Assembly: GCA_946409855.1 (NCBI GenBank)
Contig: CAMJXZ010000006.1
Location: 1-28,988, forward strand
Length of the DNA: 28,988 bases
Direction of reading: 5' to 3'
Origin: an uncultured Clostridia bacterium
GTDB lineage: Bacteria; Bacillota; Clostridia; Christensenellales; Aristaeellaceae
The translations under genes were made by a program, and so were the position numbers. Within the stretch, counting starts at the first letter, position 1; the number at the start of each line of letters is the position of its first letter. Below are positions 1 through 8,594 of this stretch, piece after piece. Under the pieces are notes generated by a model. It was not told the DNA's origin, searched no databases, and saw nothing but the letters and a program-made list of their open reading frames with translations.

Positions 1-235
1 CAAGAGCTTCCAGTACCTGCGCGACCTGAGCAAGATGAGCAACGAGGACGCCACCGAGGCCGCCGACATCTACACGGAACTGCAGAAGCTGGTGGAGGAA
101 TCCTTCTCCAACTTCGTCCGCAACGGCGTGACCGACGAAAGCTGGAACAACTTCCAGGCCCAGGCCAAGGCCATCGGCGTGGAACGCTACATCGAGCTGT
201 ACCAGAACGCCTACGACGCTTATCTGGCCAAGTAA
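1..235 (+). CDS. Extracellular solute-binding protein, C-terminal end only
   Basis: The window opens inside this gene, which reads in frame from base 2 to the TAA at 233-235. Its last 77 or so residues are helical and charged, ending in a segment (ELYQNAYDAYLAK) that closely matches the end of the complete solute-binding lipoprotein at 3137-4687 (EIYQRVYDRR), with a similar TDES/TEDG spacing before it. This C-terminal pattern is usual in LplA/YtcQ-type binding proteins of carbohydrate ABC importers. I infer the same family. The N-terminus, lipobox and any permease genes lie outside the window. A structured spacer separates it from the next gene. Confidence 0.7.
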   Translation, partial: KSFQYLRDLSKMSNEDATEAADIYTELQKLVEESFSNFVRNGVTDESWNNFQAQAKAIGVERYIELYQNAYDAYLAK

Positions 236-265
236 ACCAATATAACTGACGAATCCCGGCAATCC

Positions 266-324
266 GCGGGCCGTCCGTCAGCTGCGAACAGATCCTTTCC
301 GGAAAGCAGCGAACGGGCGGCCCG
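266..324 (+). other. Nested inverted repeat in the spacer before the CE15 gene
   Basis: Three nested arms are visible: an outer GC-rich arm near 266-277 pairing with 313-324 with one mismatch, GCTGC (281-285) with GCAGC (306-310), and an inner palindrome around TTTCCGGAAA. No T-tract follows, so a classic terminator is unlikely. A transcript-stabilising or processing hairpin between the binding-protein gene and the esterase gene is my inference. Confidence 0.5.
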
Positions 325-341
325 CCCTGTATTTCCGACAT

Positions 342-348
342 AAGGAGG
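342..348 (+). promoter_or_regulatory. Ribosome binding site that decides the CE15 start
   Basis: AAGGAGG lies only 2 nt before the ATG at 351 but 8 nt before the in-frame ATG at 357. The second spacing is normal, so translation most likely begins at 357. Confidence 0.75.
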
Positions 349-356
349 GCATGATC

Positions 357-2924
357 ATGAAGCACTGGAAAGCCGGCCTGGCGCTGGTCCTCGCCCTGTG
401 CGTGACGCTGGGCAGCGCGCTGGCGGTAAACGAAAGCCATATCATTCCTTATACCGGCCCCTTTGACCCGGCAGCCACCGTGCCGGGCGCCATTCAGGCG
501 GCCTTTTCCGCGGAGCCCGTCCAGGTGGACGGCGTCCGGGACGCCGCCTATGACGCGTGCGTTCCCCAGGAAATCGCCTATGCAAAGCCCCTTTCCCAGG
601 GGGCGGCAGCGCCCGCTTCCGGCCTTCTGTACGTGGCCTGGGACGGCCCCGTGCTGTATTTGCTGGTAGAAGTGAAGGACGCCACCCTGAGCACCCTGGA
701 GGCCGCCGGCGGCCCGATGGACGCAAACCCCGCCGTCCCGCCGCAGACAGACAGCGTAACCTTCGGCGTTGACCTGTGGAACGACAAGGTGAACTTCGGC
801 ACGGACACGGTGGGCACGTACACCGTCGGCGCCAACGGGCAGCTGTATTATTTCCACAGCGGCATGATTTCTTCCCAGAGCTCCGTGATCGCCGACCCGG
901 AAGCGCCGGAATACACCGGACGCCTGGCCGGGTACGCGGCCAGGGTCACGGAAGACGGGTACTGCGTGGAAACCGCGCTGCACATCGAGGACCTGATGAG
1001 CCCGGAGGCTTTTGAGATGGGGCTGGAAGTGCTCATCAACGACGCACACGTTCCCACCGGCAATGAGCCCGCGCCCACGCCCGACGCCTACGGCCAGGTA
1101 CCGCCTCTCACCACGCTGGACTGCCGGGTCTGGTGGAGCCACCAGAACGACGCGCTCTATGACGTCATCAACGACTCCGACCCCAAAAACCTGGACTGGG
1201 GCACTGTCACCCTGACCGGCTGGGACGGCGAAACGCCCTTCGCCTTCAGCGACTGGCGGCTGACCAACACGCTGAGATATCTGGATTCCGCCGCTTTTGC
1301 CAAGGGCGTATACACCCCTGAAACGCAGGCACGGCTGGACCGGGCAGCCGCGGCCGCCCGGGCGCTGCTGGACGAGGGCAGCCGGGACGCGGCGCAGGTC
1401 CGGGCCGCGGGCGATGAGCTGATCGCCGCCCTGGACGGGCTGCGCTGGGCGGATACCCGATATCCCGATCCTTACGACCTGCCTGAAGTCATGACGCTCC
1501 CGGATCCCTACCAGTTTTTCGGGCAGGACCGGCGGGTGGAAACCCCGGAGGACTGGCCCGAGCGCCGGGGTGAGATCCTGGACCTGGCCCAGTTCTATGA
1601 ATACGGCTACAAGCCGGCGGATCCGGAAAAAATCGAAATCACGGGGATCGTCCATTATCATCCCGGCGAGAAGCGCACCATCCTCTTCTGGGGCTTCTGG
1701 CCGATGGAAGTCACCGTGGACTGCCCCACGGACGTGGTGACCATCGCCGTCACGGACGGCGGAAAGACCGCCTCCCTGGATTATACGGTCTATCTGCCCA
1801 GCGAAGAGCAGCTGGCCGCGGCCGGGCGCGCGGGACAGAAAAGCCCGGTGATCCTCTCCTTCGACGGAGATAACGCGGTCTGGCGCGCCGCCGGCTTTGC
1901 CGTGATCGAAACACCGGCCGGGAGCGGCGGCGACGGGCGCACCAACGAATACGCCTGGGGACAGCGCACCGGCGCGTTCTATGAACTGTACCCCTACGCG
2001 CGGAACGGCGAACAGGCCCTGCGGGAAGTGAGCAGCGAAATGGCCGCCGCCTGGACCGCCAGCCGCGTGATCGACAGCCTGTCTCTCCTGCAGGCGTGCG
2101 GCCTGCCGTACGCGGACGAGATCGCCGCCGGGACAGACCCCGAAAAACTGGCGGTATCCGGTTTCTCCATCAACGGCAAATACGCCTTCGTTTCCGCCGT
2201 GTTCGACGAGCGGATCGACCTGTGCATCCCCGGCGCGGCCGGCGCCACCGGCCCTTCCCCCTGGCGTTATGTCTATACAGGCCATCAGTATGACTGGACC
2301 GGCACGCTCTTTGCCCCGCAGGAAGGCGTCAGCGCTCCGGCGCAGCAGGTATCCTGGGGCACGGAAACCCTGGGCAACAGCATCCGGCACAACCGGGTAC
2401 GGGAAACCGAGCTGTTCCGCAGGTTCCTCACCCCGCGGAATTTCTACAAGCGCCTGCCCGGCGCCTGGGGCTACGCCGCCCGTCTTCCCTTTGACCAGAG
2501 CGATCTGGCGGCTACACTGGCACCCCGGGCCATTCTGCTGGTCAATACAGTAAATGACTACAACGACGGCGCGGAAGCCGACGCGCTGGGGCTGGAAATC
2601 GCAAAATCGGTGTACAGAAATCTCGGCCTGGACGCGGACGCCCTGATCAAGTTCAACTACCGCTCCGTGCAGGACGGTGATCCCCACGGGACCGACGACG
2701 CGCAGCACCGGCGGACGGCGGAATTCCTGCGTTCCTTCTTCTTCGGAGAAGCGATGACCGAGGAAACGGCCGACTGGCTCAATACCGACCCCTTCCTGCT
2801 ACCCGTCAGCGGCGGCGCGAGCCCCTTTGACGCCTATTTCGGCGGCTTCAACACCATCACCGGCGGAACAGGCGGCGTTGAGGGCAGCGACGGCTGGTAC
2901 TATACCGCGCTGACAAAGGAATAA
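357..2924 (+). CDS. Secreted CBM9-like / CE15 glucuronoyl esterase-like protein
   Basis: Likely acts outside the cell on ester bonds between glucuronic acid side chains of xylan and lignin, the known CE15 reaction. Residue numbers count from the ATG at 351; the ATG at 357 is favoured by ribosome-site spacing. A signal peptide (KHWKAG, hydrophobic stretch, SALA) comes first. Residues about 50-290 look like a CBM9-type domain (opening VDGVRDAAYD). A helical linker follows at about 315-365. The CE15 region starts near 375 with LPDPYQF and an RR-EI-FYEYG pattern, and has the alpha/beta-hydrolase core. The candidate nucleophile is Ser606 in GFSINGK, where the family usually has GCSRxGK; the candidate histidine is His779 in GDPHG. 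The usual Arg after the Ser is Ile here, so activity is uncertain. A terminator follows at 2938. Confidence 0.8.
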   Translation: MKHWKAGLALVLALCVTLGSALAVNESHIIPYTGPFDPAATVPGAIQAAFSAEPVQVDGVRDAAYDACVPQEIAYAKPLSQGAAAPASGLLYVAWDGPVLYLLVEVKDATLSTLEAAGGPMDANPAVPPQTDSVTFGVDLWNDKVNFGTDTVGTYTVGANGQLYYFHSGMISSQSSVIADPEAPEYTGRLAGYAARVTEDGYCVETALHIEDLMSPEAFEMGLEVLINDAHVPTGNEPAPTPDAYGQVPPLTTLDCRVWWSHQNDALYDVINDSDPKNLDWGTVTLTGWDGETPFAFSDWRLTNTLRYLDSAAFAKGVYTPETQARLDRAAAAARALLDEGSRDAAQVRAAGDELIAALDGLRWADTRYPDPYDLPEVMTLPDPYQFFGQDRRVETPEDWPERRGEILDLAQFYEYGYKPADPEKIEITGIVHYHPGEKRTILFWGFWPMEVTVDCPTDVVTIAVTDGGKTASLDYTVYLPSEEQLAAAGRAGQKSPVILSFDGDNAVWRAAGFAVIETPAGSGGDGRTNEYAWGQRTGAFYELYPYARNGEQALREVSSEMAAAWTASRVIDSLSLLQACGLPYADEIAAGTDPEKLAVSGFSINGKYAFVSAVFDERIDLCIPGAAGATGPSPWRYVYTGHQYDWTGTLFAPQEGVSAPAQQVSWGTETLGNSIRHNRVRETELFRRFLTPRNFYKRLPGAWGYAARLPFDQSDLAATLAPRAILLVNTVNDYNDGAEADALGLEIAKSVYRNLGLDADALIKFNYRSVQDGDPHGTDDAQHRRTAEFLRSFFFGEAMTEETADWLNTDPFLLPVSGGASPFDAYFGGFNTITGGTGGVEGSDGWYYTALTKE

Positions 2925-2937
2925 CCCGCTTTCCCGG

Positions 2938-2958
2938 CGGAAGTCGCTTCCGTTTTTT
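2938..2958 (+). terminator. Rho-independent terminator after the CE15 gene
   Basis: Perfect 6-bp stem CGGAAG/CTTCCG with a 3-nt loop, followed directly by six T (2953-2958). Confidence 0.85.
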
Positions 2959-2965
2959 CGAACGC

Positions 2966-2994
2966 TTGCGCGGAACGGCATGAGATGGTATAAT
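2966..2994 (+). promoter_or_regulatory. Sigma-70-type promoter with extended -10
   Basis: TTGCGC at 2966-2971, a 17-nt spacer, then TATAAT at 2989-2994 preceded by TGG (extended -10). It lies just after the CE15 terminator and drives the binding-protein/AraC/GH43 unit. Expected transcript start is near 3001, leaving a leader of about 135 nt. Confidence 0.85.
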
Positions 2995-3010
2995 AACGGC
3001 GAACCCTGTC

Positions 3011-3123
3011 CGGCATGCGGCGGGCATTGCCGGAAACATACGCATCCATGCCGCCGGGCACCGTCATCTGGCAACCCAGGCGGCGGTGCCCCTTTTTCTT
3101 TGCCTACGGGAAACCCGTTTTTT
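3011..3123 (+). promoter_or_regulatory. Structured leader with two terminator-like hairpins
   Basis: Between the promoter and the ribosome site lie three hairpins: 3011-3032 (one bulge); 3056-3063 pairing with 3084-3091 (GGGCACCG/CGGTGCCC) followed by five T at 3093-3097; and ACGGG-AAA-CCCGT at 3106-3118 running into a T-tract to 3123. The last two have intrinsic-terminator form yet precede the gene, so transcriptional attenuation is plausible. A possible alternative pairing joins GGCGG (3019-3023) with CCGCC (3051-3055). No known riboswitch class was recognised. Confidence 0.55.
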
Positions 3124-3124
3124 C

Positions 3125-3131
3125 AAAGGAG
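3125..3131 (+). promoter_or_regulatory. Ribosome binding site that decides the lipoprotein start
   Basis: AAAGGAG, 5 nt before the ATG at 3137. It excludes the upstream in-frame ATG at 3086, which would add 17 residues encoded by the leader hairpins. Confidence 0.85.
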
Positions 3132-3136
3132 AATGT

Positions 3137-4687
3137 ATGAACCGCCGGGGAAAATTCATGATTCTGCTGCTGGCCGCGGCCTTGCTGCTGGGCGGCTGCG
3201 CAGCCTCCGTGCCTGACAGTGAGAAGCAGCCGCCGTCCGTTTCCCTGACCGCCCTGCAGTACGAGATCGAGAACATCGCGGTGGATTTCAGCAGCATGTG
3301 GTATTTCCGGCAGATCGGGGAACAGACCGGCGTACACGTGGACTTTACCGAGGTCAAGGAAGCGGAATGGAACAGCTCCGTGAGCCTGGCCTTCGCCAAA
3401 GGGAAAATGCCCGACCTGATCCTGCGGGGGTCCCTGGATGTGGAGGAATACGGCGTATCCCGCCATCTGCTGGTGCCGCTGGATGAATACATCCAGCGCG
3501 GCCTGATGCCCCATTACGGCGCCCGGCTGGAAAACAGCGGGCTCAAAGACCAGCTGACCGCCTCCGACGGGCATATGTACCAGCTGGGTTTCCTGATTTC
3601 CCAGGACGTCAACACGAACGGGCATTTTTTTATCAACGGCGCCTGGCTGGACCGGCTGCAGCTGGCCGCGCCCGAAACGGTGGAGCAGCTGACGGAGGTG
3701 CTGCGGCGCTTCCGTCAGGACGACCCCAACGGCAACGGGCTCATGGATGAGATCCCCCTGGAATTCACCTTTGACGACAACATCACCGGCGTCTACAATC
3801 TCTTTTCCTTTTTCGGCCTGCCGCTGAACGAGGAATTCGTTTACCTGGACGAAAAGGGAACCGTGTGCTTCGCCCCGGAGGAAGAGGGGTTTTTCACCTG
3901 TCTTACGTGGCTCGGTCAGATGTATGCGGAAGGCCTGCTGGACATCGACTTTATCAGCCAGGGGAGCAACATCTGGGCGGAAAAGGTCAACGGGGGAAAC
4001 GTGGGGATGTTCAGCTACTGGCGCCTCAAAAACACCGCCCTTGACCCGGAAACCGCCGGACATTACCGGCTGCTGATCCCGGTGCACGCGGAGGGGACGC
4101 GGGCCTGCCTGCCCCGGAACATGGACACCGTCGAATTCGGCGCCGCCCTGACCACCGACAACCGGGACATCGAAAGCAGCCTGCGCTGGCTGGACGCCCA
4201 GTTTGAAACGGAAAACATGCTGGTGTCCCAGAACGGCGCCGTGGGGGACACCCTGATCCTGCGGGACGACGGGCGGTACGAGGTCAGCTATGTGCCCAAG
4301 GACAACGGGCTGTACCAGTCGGTCCCGGTGATCTGCGGCCAGTTTTTCGCCCCGGCGGAATACTACGCATCCGTCTACGTGCCCGCCGCCCACCGGCAGG
4401 AAAAGGCGGAGTACTGCGCGCGGTACGAGCAGGCGGGCGTTCTGGAAAAGACCTGCTTTAAGCTGCTGACCGCCGTGAGCCCGAAAACCACGGAGGAAAC
4501 CGCCGCCATCGCCGGGCTCAAGGCAAAGCTCAAGGCCGTCGTGGACGCGGAAATCGTCGCCATGGTCACAAGGGGCGTGACGGAGGACGGCCGCGCCGCC
4601 TTCCTGCACAGGCTCCGGGAAGCCGGGAGCGAAGCGTACAAAGAAATCTACCAGCGCGTCTACGACCGCCGGCAAGGAGAGAAATAA
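3137..4687 (+). CDS. Solute-binding lipoprotein of a carbohydrate ABC importer (LplA type)
   Basis: 516 residues. The start is set by AAAGGAG 5 nt upstream. A short basic N-terminus, a hydrophobic stretch and the lipobox LLGGC predict a lipid anchor on the outer face of the membrane. The mature part has a type-2 periplasmic binding-protein layout, including the calcium-loop-like motif DPNGNGLMDEIP near residues 195-207, common in LplA/YtcQ proteins that bind oligosaccharides. Its tail resembles the partial protein at 1-235. No permease or ATPase gene is adjacent; instead a membrane AraC regulator follows after 4 nt. It may therefore feed a transporter encoded elsewhere, or present ligand to the sensor. 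The ligand cannot be read from sequence; the neighbours suggest xylan- or arabinan-derived sugars. Confidence 0.87.
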   Translation: MNRRGKFMILLLAAALLLGGCAASVPDSEKQPPSVSLTALQYEIENIAVDFSSMWYFRQIGEQTGVHVDFTEVKEAEWNSSVSLAFAKGKMPDLILRGSLDVEEYGVSRHLLVPLDEYIQRGLMPHYGARLENSGLKDQLTASDGHMYQLGFLISQDVNTNGHFFINGAWLDRLQLAAPETVEQLTEVLRRFRQDDPNGNGLMDEIPLEFTFDDNITGVYNLFSFFGLPLNEEFVYLDEKGTVCFAPEEEGFFTCLTWLGQMYAEGLLDIDFISQGSNIWAEKVNGGNVGMFSYWRLKNTALDPETAGHYRLLIPVHAEGTRACLPRNMDTVEFGAALTTDNRDIESSLRWLDAQFETENMLVSQNGAVGDTLILRDDGRYEVSYVPKDNGLYQSVPVICGQFFAPAEYYASVYVPAAHRQEKAEYCARYEQAGVLEKTCFKLLTAVSPKTTEETAAIAGLKAKLKAVVDAEIVAMVTRGVTEDGRAAFLHRLREAGSEAYKEIYQRVYDRRQGEK

Positions 4688-4691
4688 ACCC

Positions 4692-6932
4692 GTGAAGCAA
4701 ACCGGAAAAACCACCGTATTCATCCGATACGCGCTGTCCTATACGGCGGTGGTGCTGACGCTGTTTTTCAGCATTGCGGGCTATCTGTACGTGCGGACCA
4801 GCAGGCTGGCGCGGCAGAACCTGATCGACGGCCAGATCAACCGCCTGGCCCGGATCGCCAGCCAGCACGAAAGCTATATTTCCGCCATGCTGAACACCGC
4901 CGAGCAGATCGGGCTGAGCCCGCACATCGAGCCGTTCCGTTACGACGCGGAGCCCTGGAAGGCGTACGACCTGCAGCTGCAGCTGGTTCCCTATACGTCC
5001 ACCAGCACGTTCTGCGACCAGGTCTATCTGTATTTTTCCGGCGACGAAAGGATCTACTCCTCTTCCGCCTCCATGACCCTGTCCATGTTTTCGCGGATGG
5101 TCGCGTACGAGCAGCTGACGCAGGAGCAGCTGACCGCCGTCATCCGCGGTACGGACAGGCTGCGTATTCTGCCGTCCCAGCAGGTGGACTCCAAGCTGGT
5201 GGACGGATCCCGGGCGGTCACGTTCCTGATCCCGCTGGGGGCAAACCCCGGCACGAGCAAAGGGCTGCTTTTGTTCCTGGTCAAGGACAGCGTGTACCAG
5301 AGCCTGTTTTCCGACGCCGTCGGCCAGGCTGTCAACACCTATGTTTTCCAGGACGGTCAGGTGCTTTCCCGGTGCGAGGAGCTGCCTTTTACCTGGGAAG
5401 AAGGCGCGGACGGCGGGACGGAGCAGGTCAGCGTTTTCCGCCGGCAGGGGGAGGACTGGACGCTGGTTTCCCTGAAGGACCGGAACTGGGACCTTTCCTA
5501 CGCGGCGGTGCTGCGCAACGCGGACATCAACGCGGCCATTCTCCGGGAAATCCTCAGCAACCTGGCCATCCTGCCGGTGTTCGTGGTGCTGTGCCTGGCG
5601 CTGGCCCTCTGGATGGCCCGGCGCCACGCGGAGCCGATCCTGGCGCTGACCGGCCTGCTGCCCGAAGAAGGCCGGGCCGCCAAAACCGACGAGATCCAGC
5701 AGATTTTCTCCGGCATCCGCCAGCTGACCACCCGCAACATGGAGCTGGCCACCCGGCTGGAGCGGGCCCTGCCCATGCAGCGGCACGACTTCGTGTTCCA
5801 GTTCATCAAGGGCCGCTTTTCTTCCCGGCAGGAAGCGGTTTCCGCCGGGAAAGCGGTGGGGCTGGAAATCGACCGGCCCTGTTACGCCGTGATCCTCTGC
5901 AGCGGAGCGGACAGCAGCGACCACCCGTTCGAGCTGAACCAGCCGCCCTTTGACAGCCTGACCAGCTTTTCCGGCGCGGGCGTGGAGCTGGTCGTGCTCA
6001 AGGCGCAGCTGTACCTGGTTTTTTCCGACGACCGGGACACCCTGTCCGCCCTGGCGGACCTGGTGCGCGCCGAGGGCGAGACCGGCGGCGGGCGCTGCGT
6101 CACCGCCATCTCCGCCGTGCACACGGATTTTGAGGAGGCCCCCAGCGCTTACCTGGAAGCGGCGGCCGCCTACGACAACCGCTTCGTCATGGGCAGCCAG
6201 CAGGTGCTGCGCTACAACGATATTTCCGCCAATGTGACCGATATCCTGCCCCAGGCGCAGAAGCTGACCACCTCCATCAGCCAGTCCCTGGCCCTGGGCA
6301 GCCGGGAGCTGCTGGACGACCGGATCAACGACCTGCTGCGCTTCCTGAAGAACACCAACATGTCCCCCTTCGCCTTCCGCATGATTTACAACAGCGTGAT
6401 CGACACCCTGGCGCACACCTACGTATCCGCCCTGTCCAGCGGCGAAAACGCGCGGGAACTGTACGATATCTTCTCTCTGTCCTCCTGCCAGTCCATCGAC
6501 GACCTGGACGATATGCTCCGCCGGCTGTGCGATTTCCTGCTCAGCAGCGGGGAGCATCCGGAGGAAAAACCAACGGAAGAGGATGAAATCGACCAGGCCG
6601 TCCGTTATATGGAGGAGCATTTCAACGACCCGGAAATCTCCATGGCGGCCATCGCGGAATCCTTTGAGCTGTCCACCACCCGCTTCAGCCTTTCCTTCAA
6701 GGAACGGAAGGGGATGCCGCCGCTGGAATACCTGACCCTGCTGCGGGTAGAACACGCCAAGGATCTGCTGGCCGGCACGGACATGACCATCCGCGATATC
6801 AGCGTCCAGGTAGGCTACTACGATCCCGGCAGCTTCATCCGCCGGTTCAAGCAGGTCACCGGCGAAACGCCGCTGCAGTACCGCCGGGAACATGAAACGG
6901 AAAAGAACACCGTCAGGGAGGAAAGCGTATGA
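4692..6932 (+). CDS. Membrane-bound AraC-family transcription regulator
   Basis: 746 residues, GTG start with AAGGAGA 11 nt upstream, 4 nt after the lipoprotein stop. One membrane segment lies at about residues 13-33 and a second at about 287-309. Between them is an extracellular region of roughly 250 residues with the position and size of a dCache-type sensor. A cytoplasmic linker follows, and residues about 629-735 form a two-helix-turn-helix AraC domain, with the typical GYYDPGSFIRRFKQVTGETP block in the second unit. In this YesN/LplR-like class an outside ligand, sometimes through a binding protein, controls nearby carbohydrate genes. Its stop overlaps the GH43 start (ATGA), so lipoprotein, sensor and enzyme are made together. 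The target sites are not identifiable here. Confidence 0.88.
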   Translation: MKQTGKTTVFIRYALSYTAVVLTLFFSIAGYLYVRTSRLARQNLIDGQINRLARIASQHESYISAMLNTAEQIGLSPHIEPFRYDAEPWKAYDLQLQLVPYTSTSTFCDQVYLYFSGDERIYSSSASMTLSMFSRMVAYEQLTQEQLTAVIRGTDRLRILPSQQVDSKLVDGSRAVTFLIPLGANPGTSKGLLLFLVKDSVYQSLFSDAVGQAVNTYVFQDGQVLSRCEELPFTWEEGADGGTEQVSVFRRQGEDWTLVSLKDRNWDLSYAAVLRNADINAAILREILSNLAILPVFVVLCLALALWMARRHAEPILALTGLLPEEGRAAKTDEIQQIFSGIRQLTTRNMELATRLERALPMQRHDFVFQFIKGRFSSRQEAVSAGKAVGLEIDRPCYAVILCSGADSSDHPFELNQPPFDSLTSFSGAGVELVVLKAQLYLVFSDDRDTLSALADLVRAEGETGGGRCVTAISAVHTDFEEAPSAYLEAAAAYDNRFVMGSQQVLRYNDISANVTDILPQAQKLTTSISQSLALGSRELLDDRINDLLRFLKNTNMSPFAFRMIYNSVIDTLAHTYVSALSSGENARELYDIFSLSSCQSIDDLDDMLRRLCDFLLSSGEHPEEKPTEEDEIDQAVRYMEEHFNDPEISMAAIAESFELSTTRFSLSFKERKGMPPLEYLTLLRVEHAKDLLAGTDMTIRDISVQVGYYDPGSFIRRFKQVTGETPLQYRREHETEKNTVREESV

Positions 6933-7816
6933 TCCCCGCCTCGCAGATCAATCTCCGGGACCCGTTCGTCCTGGTTTATCAGAACGAGTATTACCTCTAC
7001 GGGACGAGGGGGCCCACCTGCTGGGGAAAGGCGGACGGCTTTGACGTGTACCGGAGCCGGGACCTGGACGCCTGGGAAGGGCCCTTCGTCTGTTTCCGGA
7101 ACGACGGTTCCTTCTGGGCGGACAGGAACTACTGGGCGCCGGAGGTGCACCGGTGGGGGGACGCCTTTTACATGTTCGCCAGCTTCAAAAGCGAGACCAG
7201 GCGGCGGGGGACGGCCATCCTGAAGGCCGGGTCGCCCCTGGGGCCCTTTGTCCCCTGGTCCGACGGGCCGGTAACGCCGGCCGCCTGGGAATGCCTGGAC
7301 GGGACCTTCTACGCGGATCAGAAGGGTCGTCCCTTCATGGTCTTCTGCCACGAATGGGTGCAGGCAGGGGACGGGGAAATCCTGGCCCTGCCGCTGACGG
7401 ACGACCTGAAAGCGCCGGCGGGCGAGCCCTTCCTTTTGTTCCGGGCGTCCGAAGCGGGCTGGAGCCGGCCCGTTCATCATTCCAGCGGCGTCACCGGGTA
7501 CGTGACCGACGGGCCGTTTTTATGGCGGCTTGACGGCGGGCAGCTGCTGTGCCTGTGGTCGGGCTTTTCCGAAAAGGGCTACGCCCAGGGCGTCGCCGTC
7601 TCGGACAACGGGGAAATCGACGGGCGCTTCATCCAGACAGACCCGCTGTTCCTGGAGGACGGCGGCCACGGCATGATCTTCCGCGCCCCGGACGGGCAGA
7701 CATTCCTGACGCTGCACAGCCCCAACCGGTCCCTGCAGGAGCGCCCCGTGTTCCTGCCCCTGACCGTCCGGGAGGACGGGACGCTGCGGTGCTCCCCCCT
7801 GCCGCGGAAAGAATGA
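6929..7816 (+). CDS. Cytoplasmic GH43-family glycosidase
   Basis: 295 residues, no signal peptide, translationally coupled to the AraC gene by an ATGA overlap, with a GGAGG-type site just upstream. It has the five-bladed GH43 pattern: Asp11 in NLRDPF (candidate base), WAPEVH near residue 70, Asp124 in LDGTFY (candidate pKa modulator) and GGHGMIF near residue 248. Where many GH43 enzymes carry the acid Glu before a Gly-Pro, this one reads TDGPFL with Asp194. From memory, related GH43 sequences also have this DGPFL form, so it may be a subfamily trait. Likely substrates are short xylo- or arabino-oligosaccharides imported by the cell; beta-xylosidase and alpha-arabinofuranosidase cannot be told apart here. 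Confidence 0.85.
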   Translation: MIPASQINLRDPFVLVYQNEYYLYGTRGPTCWGKADGFDVYRSRDLDAWEGPFVCFRNDGSFWADRNYWAPEVHRWGDAFYMFASFKSETRRRGTAILKAGSPLGPFVPWSDGPVTPAAWECLDGTFYADQKGRPFMVFCHEWVQAGDGEILALPLTDDLKAPAGEPFLLFRASEAGWSRPVHHSSGVTGYVTDGPFLWRLDGGQLLCLWSGFSEKGYAQGVAVSDNGEIDGRFIQTDPLFLEDGGHGMIFRAPDGQTFLTLHSPNRSLQERPVFLPLTVREDGTLRCSPLPRKE

Positions 7817-8577
7817 GGGCAGGCCCGGGCCGCTATTTTGTATTTTCTTCAAATTCACAGCGCGGACCGTTCTTTCACAACAGCCTGATCATCTGCTGCG
7901 AGGAGGATTGCTGCAGGCTGGTGCTCCGGGGAAAGGAGCATATCCTGCGCGGAGACGTATGCGACAGCATCCGGGAAGGCCTGCTCGATGTCTGCCCGCT
8001 CGGCGAAGACGTGTTTTTGCTCAGCCAATGGGTCGACACAGATCATCGTCTCCTGATTGGCGTGAATCACGGGACGGAACAATACCGGATCAGCGCGAAA
8101 AACGCGTGGCTGCTGTTCCCGGACGGACAGGGCGGCTTTCTCTGTCCGGAGGATGATCCAAAAGGAGACTACAGCCCCCAGAAGCTGCTGCATTACGATC
8201 CGAACGGGCAGCTGAGCCGGGTGCTGAACCTGCAGGGAAACCGGGTCGTCACTGAAATCTCAGATTCCTTCTTCGATGAAAGCAGCGGCCTGATGACGCT
8301 TTACGGCAGCGCCGTGGCCAAATCCAGGAACATATACGCCGTGTTTGCGATGACGGTGGATGCCGGGATGAACGTCGTCCATCTGGATGTGCGGAACATT
8401 GACCCGGCCTATGGCGACTACAGTCCCCGGATCGATCTGGCGCCGGACGGAGCCGCTTACGTATTCATCTGCGATATGAACAAAAAAGCAACCCTGCACC
8501 CCGTGCTGATCCCATTCTCAAAGCTCGAAAAGAGCCGTGAGGATTACGGGCTGACGCTGCAAAAACTGGAAAATTAA
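7813..8577 (+). CDS. Unrecognised protein, possibly a 5'-truncated remnant
   Basis: 254 residues from the ATG at 7813, which overlaps the GH43 stop as ATGA. GGAAAG sits immediately before the ATG and is a poor ribosome site, so expression would depend on coupling. There is no signal peptide or membrane segment. The sequence is rich in short beta-strand-like stretches (LLIGVNHGTEQYRIS, LSRVLNLQGN, PRIDLAPDGAAYVF), which suggests a beta-propeller-like fold, but I do not recognise a family. The bases become visibly less GC-rich than in the GH43 gene right after the junction. This could be a real last gene of the operon, or the C-terminal part of a longer protein that lost its 5' end. Confidence 0.55.
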   Translation: MRAGPGRYFVFSSNSQRGPFFHNSLIICCEEDCCRLVLRGKEHILRGDVCDSIREGLLDVCPLGEDVFLLSQWVDTDHRLLIGVNHGTEQYRISAKNAWLLFPDGQGGFLCPEDDPKGDYSPQKLLHYDPNGQLSRVLNLQGNRVVTEISDSFFDESSGLMTLYGSAVAKSRNIYAVFAMTVDAGMNVVHLDVRNIDPAYGDYSPRIDLAPDGAAYVFICDMNKKATLHPVLIPFSKLEKSREDYGLTLQKLEN

Positions 8578-8594
8578 AAAAGCAGCCAGGCTGC
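8576..8594 (-). terminator. Rho-independent terminator, - strand
   Basis: On the - strand GCAGC-CTG-GCTGC is followed by six T (plus-strand A at 8576-8581). It would stop leftward transcription from the GH3 gene before it enters the + strand operon. It overlaps the last base of the + strand gene. Confidence 0.65.

Noticed and set aside
4566..6893. 775-codon open frame on the - strand opposite the AraC gene
   Set aside because: Same GC effect; the + strand frame has membrane segments and an AraC domain, the - strand frame has no recognisable domain.
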